Below the pieces are notes generated by a model that saw only the letters and a program-made list of their open reading frames with translations, did not search any database and was not told the DNA's origin. Made by a program: the position numbers and the translations under genes. A stretch of DNA of 64,000 bases, from positions 186,001 to 250,000 of the forward strand of contig JAUIKF010000001.1 of assembly GCA_030430575.1 (NCBI GenBank), given 5' to 3'. Positions 42,958 to 51,100 of the stretch are shown here, piece by piece (position 1 is the stretch's first letter; each line of letters begins with the position of its first letter). The DNA comes from Bacteroidia bacterium (GTDB lineage: Bacteria > Bacteroidota > Bacteroidia > J057).

Positions 42958-43620
42958 ATGTCATTTTCTAATATAAAAACCCTGTGTGAGCAATACTCAC
43001 AAGTGAATTACCGCGAAAGACTGGTGGAGGTCTTCCGGAATTATGACAGGGTACTGGTGACTTCCTCTTTTGGAACGACATCGGTCATTCTACTACACCT
43101 ACTCCACGAAGTAAAGCCGGATCATCCAGTGCATTTCATCGACACGACCTATCACTTCAGCGAGACGCATCAGTATATGCAGTCGCTGATCGATCGGTGG
43201 GGACTCAACGTCGTCCATGTACGGCCTGAGCCGATTGGAAATGCCCGTACCCGGCGCGAACGCACCTGGGCACACCACCCTGACAGATGCTGTCAGGTCA
43301 ATAAGGTGAGCCCCATCAACCGTCTGAAAAAACAACATGACGTTTGGATTTCTGGCATGATCGGCGGTATCACGGAATACCGCAAAAACCTTCCTATTTT
43401 CAAACAGGAGGGGAAACTCATGCGCTTTTATCCCTTGATCGACATGACACCTGAAGACGCGGATCTCTATAAGACGATCTATGAGCTGCCAGCCCATCCC
43501 CTGGAAGGGCAAGGCTATGGCTCCATCGGCTGCACACACTGTACCCTCAAAGGCCACGGCCGGAGCGGGCGCTGGGCTGATAAGCCTAAGACTGAGTGTG
43601 GGCTACACGTCTTTGCGTAA
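42958..43620 (+). CDS. cysH: Adenylyl-/phosphoadenylyl-sulfate reductase
   Basis: CysH reduces activated sulfate to sulfite with thioredoxin as donor. I prefer the ATG at 42958 (MSFSNIKTLCEQ, 220 aa); an earlier ATG at 42925 precedes a palindrome (CCGAGATTCTCGG) and gives an atypical start. Visible motifs are TSSFGTTSVILLHLL (PP-loop-type phosphate binding), the double cysteine DRCCQVNK, GCTHCTLKGHGR and the active TECGLH near the end. The CC...CxxC set indicates the iron-sulfur, APS-reducing class, although substrate choice is not certain. It follows moeZ after 144 bases, so it may be the last gene of the cysteine operon. A duplicate of its last 20 codons occurs at 45448. Confidence 0.87.
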   Translation: MSFSNIKTLCEQYSQVNYRERLVEVFRNYDRVLVTSSFGTTSVILLHLLHEVKPDHPVHFIDTTYHFSETHQYMQSLIDRWGLNVVHVRPEPIGNARTRRERTWAHHPDRCCQVNKVSPINRLKKQHDVWISGMIGGITEYRKNLPIFKQEGKLMRFYPLIDMTPEDADLYKTIYELPAHPLEGQGYGSIGCTHCTLKGHGRSGRWADKPKTECGLHVFA

Positions 43621-43664
43621 TAAAAAAGCGTCGCTTCCTGTGGGAGCGACGCTTTTTTTTAGTT
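43558..43664. repeat. Direct repeat copy 1 (cysH 3' end plus terminator)
   Basis: These 107 bases match 45448-45554 with six differences. The repeat begins in the codons for GRSGRWADK of cysH and runs through its stop and the terminator. The five coding differences are all third-position and synonymous. Confidence 0.85.
43622..43660. terminator. Strong bidirectional terminator between cysH and the 563-aa gene
   Basis: AAAAAAGCGTCGCT (43622-43635) pairs with AGCGACGCTTTTTT (43645-43658), with further pairing inward and T/A tracts on both sides. It ends both cysH (plus) and the convergent gene (minus), whose stop codon overlaps the T-tract at 43659. Confidence 0.85.
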
Positions 43665-45350
43665 TTTAGGAGCATATTCAATGAGCGCCATATACAATGC
43701 CTTTCTTCTGTTTGCCGTAGTGCTTCCATTTTCTATATAAGCAGAATTGAAAAATAAATATTTATTTTTCTCCCACCTCAAAATACCATGTCCTATATTC
43801 AGAACACTGATAAATTTATCGCCTTTTTTATCTGATTTTATATCAAATTCATTCATTGGGATAAGGGTTTCGTCGTCACTTTCATTATTTAGATGAATCC
43901 CCTTAAATTTTGAAGTCAATAATTCATTTTTAATTTGTGGGGCAATATGTTTATACTTAAGATCAAAAAAAGGATAAATCGCGATTAATTCATCTTCATT
44001 TTTATCAATAATAACCGCACTACCTGTTCCATACCCCAATTCTTTAGAATTTATCTCAAAAACATTGTGTGACTTCATCTCCCCAATAATATTAAACAAA
44101 GCCATAAATCCGCATTTATATTCTGTTGCAAATACATAACTCGTTCCAGACTGCAACTGCCCGTTTGCATCATGATTCGGAGCCGTTGTTCGATTTATTC
44201 TTTCATAACCCAATCCAGAAAAAATAATTTCGTCCCCTATTATCTGAGGTTTCTGTATCACAAACTCTACTGGACTGTAATGCGGGGTCTTGTCGTCTTT
44301 GATTTTTTTATCCTTCCATTCTTGGTAGGAAACTTTAGTGTGTTCAAAATATGACAAGAGGGAGTCAAATTGATCATAATCGTAATAATTTGCCTTTTTG
44401 ATTTCTCCCTTATCACTTACAATTGCTGAAAAAATCCCCCAAAAAGGTTGATAAGTAGGATATAAGGAATACAACCCTAATAGCAAATAATCATCTGTGT
44501 TAGGAATTTTAATGGTATTAAACCCTGTCAGAAATTTTTCTTCGTGAGAATCAATCGTAAATTCTGACAATTTCTCTCCAAATTCATCAAATCGAAAAAC
44601 TCTTAATCGAGCCATTTCTCCATTCCCCTTCTCCTTTGTTTTTTCTAACACTTTAATCCATAATTCTTTTTTTCCTTCATCCTCGACAAATTCAATTCCC
44701 CGCATCAGATTTTCGAAGACTCCAATTTTCTTTGGATCTTCAGCATATAATTCAATTTCCTCTTTTTTGCCGGACTCAATATTTATCGTGTATAGGTTTT
44801 TAAATAAAAAATACGGAAAACTTTTCCCAAATTTATAGTATTCATCAGGAGGTGGTACAATAACAATCTTGCCATTTAACACCAAAATATCAAACATTCC
44901 ATTCTCGTATTCCTTAAATTTAGTATTAAATTTTGTCTGATCTAGCGTTTCTATCTGGTGAGTAATAATTTGAAGGTTTCCATTTTTTGAATTATAATTC
45001 ATTAAATAAATTGCATCCTCACCTTTGAAAGCTCTAAATGATTCCCAACTGCTTGTTTGCATTAATAAGTTCACATTATGGACAGTCTGGATCTTACCTT
45101 TAAAAGAGGATTTTTTAATCTTTACCTTAGATAATTCAGTATCCAACCATTCTAATTGGTATTCCGTCTCCTTTGTTTTTCGGTTGAAACCCAATTCGGT
45201 AAAGACCATAACGCCTTTTCCTTCAAATGTGAAGGCCGCTATTTCTTTATTCTTTTCCATTTCCCACTCCACATACTTCCCCTGCTTCAATTCCTGCCCC
45301 CACCCCATCAGCGGCAGCATGCATACGATCAAAAACATCCATTTTTTCAT
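43659..45350 (-). CDS. Exported protein of unknown function (563 aa), AT-rich
   Basis: A signal peptide (MKKWMFLIVCMLPLMGWGQ) precedes 540 residues I cannot assign. The sequence has repeated beta strands spaced like propeller blades (GKIQTVHNVNLLMQTSSW, GMFDILVLNGKIVIVP, DDYLLLGLYSLY, DEIIFSGLGYERINR) and many Lys/Glu residues, so a beta-propeller fold is plausible. Compared with neighbours its DNA is visibly A/T-rich and its codons A/T-ending (AAT, AAA, TTT), a sign of separate origin. It lies alone between two copies of the cysH 3' end, and its last codon falls inside the repeated segment. Its first bases and 5' flank closely match those of the clostripain-like gene at 53756. Confidence 0.72.
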   Translation of the reverse strand: MKKWMFLIVCMLPLMGWGQELKQGKYVEWEMEKNKEIAAFTFEGKGVMVFTELGFNRKTKETEYQLEWLDTELSKVKIKKSSFKGKIQTVHNVNLLMQTSSWESFRAFKGEDAIYLMNYNSKNGNLQIITHQIETLDQTKFNTKFKEYENGMFDILVLNGKIVIVPPPDEYYKFGKSFPYFLFKNLYTINIESGKKEEIELYAEDPKKIGVFENLMRGIEFVEDEGKKELWIKVLEKTKEKGNGEMARLRVFRFDEFGEKLSEFTIDSHEEKFLTGFNTIKIPNTDDYLLLGLYSLYPTYQPFWGIFSAIVSDKGEIKKANYYDYDQFDSLLSYFEHTKVSYQEWKDKKIKDDKTPHYSPVEFVIQKPQIIGDEIIFSGLGYERINRTTAPNHDANGQLQSGTSYVFATEYKCGFMALFNIIGEMKSHNVFEINSKELGYGTGSAVIIDKNEDELIAIYPFFDLKYKHIAPQIKNELLTSKFKGIHLNNESDDETLIPMNEFDIKSDKKGDKFISVLNIGHGILRWEKNKYLFFNSAYIENGSTTANRRKALYMALIEYAPKN

Positions 45351-45447
45351 GTGATTGTGATATTAGTAGTTTGTAAAAAATCAAGACCCAATGTAGCATT
45401 TTTCAGAAACAGAATCACTATTTCTCCTCATTTAAATCGTCATAGGT

Positions 45448-45510
45448 GGCCGAAGCGGGCGCTGGGCTGACAAGCCCAAGACAGAGTGTGGGCTGCACGT
45501 CTTTGCGTAA
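45448..45510 (+). pseudogene. Remnant of a second cysH 3' end
   Basis: Bases 45448-45510 translate to GRSGRWADKPKTECGLHVFA and a TAA, identical at protein level to the end of cysH, but no start or upstream body is present. The fragment follows non-coding DNA. Five base differences from the intact copy are all synonymous, so this end evolved as a working coding sequence before it was cut off. Confidence 0.82.
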
Positions 45511-45511
45511 T

Positions 45512-45550
45512 AAAAAAGCGTCGCTTCCAGTGGGAGCGACGCTTTTTTTT
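45512..45550. terminator. Terminator copy 2
   Basis: The same hairpin as at 43622, with AGTG instead of TGTG in the loop region, followed by a T8 tract. It would end transcription from both directions, including that of the CBS-like gene at 45587. Confidence 0.8.
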
Positions 45551-45586
45551 AGTTGGCGTATTCGATAAGGGTAAGGTTTAGGAAAT
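45549..45586 (-). pseudogene. Possible remnant of a gene 3' end (LIEYAN stop)
   Basis: On the minus strand the bases after terminator copy 2 read LNFLNLTLIEYAN and a stop overlapping the T-tract. The AT-rich gene ends LIEYAPKN with its stop in the same place relative to terminator copy 1. The match is short, but its position suggests that the 3' end of a related gene was left here. Confidence 0.4.
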
Positions 45587-46630
45587 TTAAACCAGATGAT
45601 TCTCTCGCATCCATTCATCATTAAAGACTGTACTCAAATAATTCCTTCCAGAATCAGGGAGCAACATGACCACCACTGCATCTTCTTCTAATCGTCTCCC
45701 TATTTTCAAAGCCCCTGCTATAACCGCCCCTGCTGATGAACCGACCATCCAAGCCTCTTTTTGGGCAACTTCTCGAGCCATCCCATAGGCTTCTTTATCT
45801 GTAATGGTAATGACTTCGTCAATCAAATTTAAATCCATGGTATCAGGCAAAAAATCCTGCCCAATGCCCTCGATTTTATAGCTCTCCGCTTTTCCATCCG
45901 TACCATCATATAAGTGACGATAGAGTGAGCCTTCAGCATCAATACCTATGACTTTAATTTGAGGATTTTGCTCCTTGAGGTATCTCGCTGTTCCTGTAAT
46001 CGTCCCCCCTGTACCCATACCTGCGATGAAGTGAGTAATTTGTCCACCGGTGTCTTGCCAGATTTCGGGCGCAGTCGTTTCGTAATGCGTCAATGGATTA
46101 TTTTCGTTTGCATATTGGTTCGGACAGAAGGAATTGGGCATTTCTTCTGCCAACCGCCTGGCCACTTGGTAGTAACTTCGTGGGTCATCAGGCTCCACCC
46201 CACAGGGGCAGATGACAATTTCCGCCCCATATCCTTTGAGGATATTACGCTTTTCCTGGCAAACCTTGGCATTCATCGTAAAAATAACTTTGTATCCTTT
46301 TACCACAGCGGCCTGTGCCAGGCCGATGCCTGTATTCCCTGAAGTAGGTTCTATGATTGTTCCGCCAGGTTTTAACAAACCTAGGCGTTCTGCGGCTTCG
46401 ATCATCCGAATGCCGATCCGATCTTTGCTACTGCCACCTGGATTAAAAAACTCCATTTTACCTAACATCAAGGGACGCAAGTTTTCACTGATCTTGTTCA
46501 TTTTGATCAATGGAGTTTTACCGATCAATTGCAAAATGTTGTCTTGGTATTTGATATCCTTGTGGGTGAGGGTTCCAAATGTGAAAGGCGAGGTATCACT
46601 TCTGTTTAATTTATTTGTTGTAGAGATCAT
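45587..46630 (-). CDS. PLP-dependent cysteine synthase / cystathionine beta-synthase-like enzyme
   Basis: A 347-residue fold-type II PLP enzyme. The PLP lysine lies in PGGSSKDRIGIRM, the substrate loop is EPTSGNTGIGLA, and the phosphate loop is GMGTGGTITGTARYL. The SSKDRI context and the YDG...IEGIGQDFLP segment resemble CBS and related enzymes more than CysM/CysK. There are no CBS regulatory domains. The N-terminal 28 residues (ISTTNKLNRSDTSPF) are not conserved-looking, and the true start may be internal. Plausible reactions are cysteine or cystathionine synthesis, or a diaminopropionate-type beta-replacement as in SbnA. It is 43 bases downstream of an ATP-grasp gene, which points towards a two-enzyme biosynthetic unit. 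Confidence 0.85.
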   Translation of the reverse strand: MISTTNKLNRSDTSPFTFGTLTHKDIKYQDNILQLIGKTPLIKMNKISENLRPLMLGKMEFFNPGGSSKDRIGIRMIEAAERLGLLKPGGTIIEPTSGNTGIGLAQAAVVKGYKVIFTMNAKVCQEKRNILKGYGAEIVICPCGVEPDDPRSYYQVARRLAEEMPNSFCPNQYANENNPLTHYETTAPEIWQDTGGQITHFIAGMGTGGTITGTARYLKEQNPQIKVIGIDAEGSLYRHLYDGTDGKAESYKIEGIGQDFLPDTMDLNLIDEVITITDKEAYGMAREVAQKEAWMVGSSAGAVIAGALKIGRRLEEDAVVVMLLPDSGRNYLSTVFNDEWMRENHLV

Positions 46631-46673
46631 TATAGCGAGCTTAAAGGGTAGTGAAGTAAAGAAGGAAGGAAAA

Positions 46674-47705
46674 TCACCTTGTGATCGCCGTTTGTTTCAT
46701 GCCGATTATTATCGCATTTACAATGGATTTGTGCATGCCATAATACCGCTCCTTATCGGTGCCTGCCGCATTCCAGACTATCCCTGGCATGGTATTTAGC
46801 TCATACACCCAAAGTTTTCCACTTCGACCTACGCCTACATCTATGCTATAATACCGAGGCATATATTGGCTTAGTGACTGATCTACTTCCTGAGCCACTT
46901 TTCTAAACCGTTCTGGCAGATCGTGGAGTGGGAAGTAGGCGATTCTCCCTCCATGGGATTGATTGCAAATAAAATTGTTGTCTGGCGCCACTCGGACAAA
47001 AAAATCCATGATTTCTCCATTATACATGAGCATCCGCAGATCATGCCTGCCAGAAACCCCTAGTTCTGGGATACCAGAATCTGAATCCATGATCGGTTGG
47101 ACGATATAGCCTTCCATGTTCCGTACCCTTGCTGAATCCACTTCCAAAAAATCAATCACCTCAATGCCTTTGCCGCGCTCTCCATAACGGGGTTTAAGAA
47201 TGATTTTATCCGTTCTGAGGTCTGTATGGAATGAATCAGCTAAAAGCCGAGTGCCAAGATGAGGGATAGATGTATCAAAAGTAGGAGGGATAAGATCTGG
47301 AAAAAGATCGTAGGTCAATACCTTATCTGTCAAGGCATCGCTCATTTGCAGGTCGTTAATGCAAAAGACCCCATGCCTGACCAGCAGGTTTCTCAGCTCA
47401 TTTGCTTCTGGGAAATTTTGTGGGAGATCAGCATATGAGACGGTTATTTCAGATGCTGGCAATTCCGTCATTCTCCAAGTGCCATGTTGAAAACGCCAAG
47501 ACAATACTGCAGTGTCATTGATAGTATTGGCGAAATGGGAAATATAAAGGTTAATCCCTTTCTTTTTGCAAAGTGAACTGATGTGTTCATAGGTCGCGTT
47601 TTCATTTTCCTTATTGAAAGGTTTTGTCTGTGGCTTTTGGGCAGCCAGGGTGACTATGAGCAGGACATTCGTATCCCTGTCCAAATATTGGATTAGATCA
47701 TTCAT
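46674..47705 (-). CDS. ATP-grasp ligase-like protein (343 aa)
   Basis: The C-terminal two-thirds (about 130-330) read as an ATP-grasp domain: IILKPRYGERGKGIEVID is the ATP-contacting strand-loop, YIVQPIMDSDSG is the hinge, DLRMLMYNGEIMDFFVRVAPD is the central sheet, and YSIDVGVGRSGKLWVYELNTMPG carries the metal-binding E-x-N. RimK- and glutathione-synthetase-like ligases show the same order. The N-terminal third is an unfamiliar alpha/beta part. Such enzymes form amide bonds between a carboxylate and an amine. The downstream PLP enzyme may make the amino-acid substrate. The gene starts 403 bases after the HTCS sensor gene on the same strand, with direct repeats between. Confidence 0.75.
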   Translation of the reverse strand: MNDLIQYLDRDTNVLLIVTLAAQKPQTKPFNKENENATYEHISSLCKKKGINLYISHFANTINDTAVLSWRFQHGTWRMTELPASEITVSYADLPQNFPEANELRNLLVRHGVFCINDLQMSDALTDKVLTYDLFPDLIPPTFDTSIPHLGTRLLADSFHTDLRTDKIILKPRYGERGKGIEVIDFLEVDSARVRNMEGYIVQPIMDSDSGIPELGVSGRHDLRMLMYNGEIMDFFVRVAPDNNFICNQSHGGRIAYFPLHDLPERFRKVAQEVDQSLSQYMPRYYSIDVGVGRSGKLWVYELNTMPGIVWNAAGTDKERYYGMHKSIVNAIIIGMKQTAITR

Positions 47706-48108
47706 ATTCAGTCTATGTTAAAAGATGAGTTAATTTCTGATAAAATGCTTGGGCTATTTCTATACACCAGGTTCATTCTTCCACTGTTCAACAGATTGGT
47801 AGTATAGATCGATTGTTCGAACACTGCAAAGATGGGAGGATAATGATGAGCAGGCTTTCACATAGATTTCAAATATTTGTCATTTCATCCCAAATGGCAA
47901 TCCTCATCAAAATAGACCTGCAAAAAATGGCAAAACTATTTGCACAATGATTTCAAATGTTTTGCATTTGGTTTCAAAAGGCAAAAACAACCTATAGGGA
48001 TCTAGCAGGCCTACTTAGGCATAATCGACTCACAGCCAACCATATATAGCAGACATAGAACAGAGAAAGGCTACTTTTCACGAAAAAAATGATCAATAAA
48101 GAAGGCGG
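47706..48108 (-). promoter_or_regulatory. 403-base spacer with a 36-bp direct repeat, candidate operator
   Basis: GATTTCAAATATTTGTCATT... at 47865-47900 and GATTTCAAATGTTTTGCATT... at 47949-47984 match at 28 of 36 positions. Their starts are 84 bases apart, close to eight helical turns. They stand upstream of the ATP-grasp/CBS-like pair and just after the gene of an HTCS regulator, whose class commonly binds repeated sites near its own locus. No other gene-like sequence is seen in the spacer. Confidence 0.5.
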
Positions 48109-51100
48109 CTAGCTCCTAGTGCCTTTCAGGTCAGAAGGTGACCGTCCGTATGCTTTTTTGAAGGTTCGGGAAAAATGGCTCAAGGAAGAAAATCCCGTCT
48201 GATAAGCAATCTCAGAAAGGTTGAGTTGTCCCTCTTGGATTAAATTGGACGCCACTTCCAAACGTACCGAACGAATTACATCACTGATTCCTTGGTTTGT
48301 CAGCGCCTTGAGTTTGCGGTAAAGCGACATCCGGCTAACGCCAAACTGCTTACTGATGAAATCTGGGCTGAAGTTATGGTCTTGAAGGTTCTCTGTGATA
48401 ATTTTTTTGAGCTTGATCATAAATTCATCTTCAGCGTCAAAATGCTCACTATTGTTTTGAGGTAAAACTTCCAAATTAGCATATCTCGCCTGCAACATTC
48501 GTCGTATTTCGATGAGCTTTTGAATACGTAGTGTTAACTCCTGTGGGCTGAAGGGTTTAGTCAAATAGGCGTCTGCTCCCCTTTTGAAGCCTGTTAGTCG
48601 GCTTTCCAATGAGGCTTTAGCGGTCAATAAAATAATGGGAATATGGGAAGTGATAAAGTTGGTTCGAATGGCTCGCACTACTTCAAAGCCGTTCTTTTGG
48701 GGCATCATCACGTCGGAAATAATCAGATCAGGCATTTGGGTCAGGGCTTCCTTGATACCTTCTTGCCCATCGCGAGCTTCTATAATTTGATATGTTGATT
48801 CATCAATACATTCTCTGATATAAGCCCTCATTTCGACATTGTCTTCAATAAGTAATAGGGTTAGTTTTTCACTCTCCTCTTCTAAAAGAGGTGCTTGTGA
48901 ATTCTCCTCATTTACTTGGTTAGGAGCAAGTATAGGTTCTTCCAAAACGGGTGGCAGGATTTCCTCTTCCAACAAATGTCTGTTCTGCAAAGGCGATTCT
49001 ATCGAGACTACAGGTAACTCTATTGTAAAAGTCGTTCCAATATTGCTTTCACTTTTTGCGGAAATTGTCCCCTCCTGTAATTCAACCAATTCTTTGACCA
49101 AAGATAAGCCAATCCCTGTGCCTCCCTGTAATCGGGTGGAAGAGGCATCCACCTGGTAAAAACGATCGAAAATTCGATTCAGCGCTTCTTTGTCCATACC
49201 AATACCCGTATCTTTAACCATCAAATGAATGAATTCATTTTCTCCTCTTTTTACTTTTTCCAATCTCAACTCAATCCTCCCTTCGTTAGGTGTAAACTTA
49301 ATCGCATTTGATACCAGGTTATAAATAATCTTATTCCATTTGTCTTTGTCGAAATGCGTTTCCCAACTATCAAGCGCACTATTAAAGAATAGTTTTTGAT
49401 CCTTCTTTTCCGCCAATGGTTGGAAGCGTCGGATAAGTTCACTGGTATAATGGACAATATCTCCATGGGATACCTCTATTTTCATCTGTCCGCCTTCTAG
49501 TTTAGAAAGGTCCAGCAATTGATTGATTAAAGTGAGGAGTTGCCTGGCGTTTTTGGCAACGCCGGATAAACGATGCAGCGCCGCTTTGGGCAGGTCTTCA
49601 TTGAGCAATTGTTCCACCGGGCCGATGATGAGCGTCAGCGGCGTGCGAAATTCGTGGGTGATATTGGAGAAGAAACGTGACTTCGCTTTATCCATCGCCC
49701 TGAGCTCCTTCGCCTGGGTTTCAATGATCTGCTTGTCTGATCGGATCTGTCGGGTCCGCTTATCGACTTCTCTCTCTAGCTGCTTTTGTATTTTCTTCAA
49801 GAATCGGACACGGTAACGTACAAAGACGACTACTAGTAGAATGGCCAGCATGGCTACGGATAGGAGAAAATAGGTCCTCAAATAAATGGGTTTCAGGACT
49901 TCAATGGGTATCTCAAGGTTGTTTTCGGTCCAGATCCCGGAGGGGCCCCTGGCTTTCACTTTCAGTATATATTGCCCGTATGGCAGATTCAGTAGCGTGA
50001 ATCGATTTTCTCTGGTTTGAATCCATTTTTCCTCTTTGCCAGACAATTTGTAGGCGTACTGGTTGTCCACACTTTTCTCATAGTCCAGCAACGCGACCTC
50101 AACCCGAAGAATTCGGTCATTGGGCTTAAGAACGATCTTATTATCCTCCTTGAATGCCAGAGTTTGGTCCGTGAAGTTCTCCTGGTCATTTTCTAGAACC
50201 TCAAGCCGGGACAGGTACAATGGTACGACAAGCCGCCCTTTTTTTTGTTGCAGGCCCCGCGGATGGAATGAAGTAATCCCACGTGAAGTCCCCAGATAAA
50301 TCGTTCCATCCTCTGCCTGATCATGGGCTAAGGGGTTAAAACGATTGCTTGCAATGCCATCACTAGCGTGGTATACTGTGGTAGCATAGGTGGTTTTATC
50401 AAAAGCGATCAAGCCTTGAGAACTAGGCAGCCATAAAGTTTGGTATTCATCTTCAAATACGGCCGAAACTGAGTTGCTGGGGAATCCATCATCTACGGAG
50501 AACTGCCGGACTTCGTCATTTTCCCGATCCCATCGCAGCAAGCCTCCATCCATTGAAGCAAGCCAAAAAATTCCATTTTCATCTTCATGCAAGGAAGTCA
50601 GGGCCTGAGCAGGAAAACCATTAGATCGGGAAAAATGCTCCGTCCACTCCTCTTTCTCAGCATTGATCAGAAATAAGCCCTGCTTGGTGGCTACCCAAAT
50701 GCCTTCCTGGTTATGGTAAAAATCCCGTGCCAAGTTGGGTTTTCCCAGGTCCGGAAGAATGCTTCGTCCCATTCGGTAGTTTTCCAGGCCAGGTTCTTCA
50801 GACTCCAGAACGTACAGGCCTTGATTGGTCGACACCCAATAGTTACCCGTCGTTGCGTTTTGATAGACATACTCCGACCAATGCCCTTTCTGCAAGTGAA
50901 TGTGGGTTGTATAGGCTTTCTCTGGATCGTAAACTGCAATGTATGGACGAACGGTCCCCATCCAGGTCCGATCCGCCTTGTCAACAAAGAAAGAAAGCAC
51001 CATTTTCGATCTTCCTTCGAATTCCGGATGTTTGTTGACGATGCCGTCCGAAAAAGGCTCAGAGATGACCAATTCCCCGTCCAGTACGCCCAATCCAGGG

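Larger units (their letters stand above)
45448..45554. repeat. Direct repeat copy 2 (cysH 3' end plus terminator)
   Basis: This is the partner of 43558-43664: 107 bases with six differences. It bounds the AT-rich gene on the far side and ends with the second terminator. Confidence 0.85.

Noticed and set aside
43621-45447. Transposon or integrative element between the cysH copies
   Set aside because: No transposase, integrase, terminal inverted repeats or short target duplication is present. Recombination over homologous cysH ends fits better.
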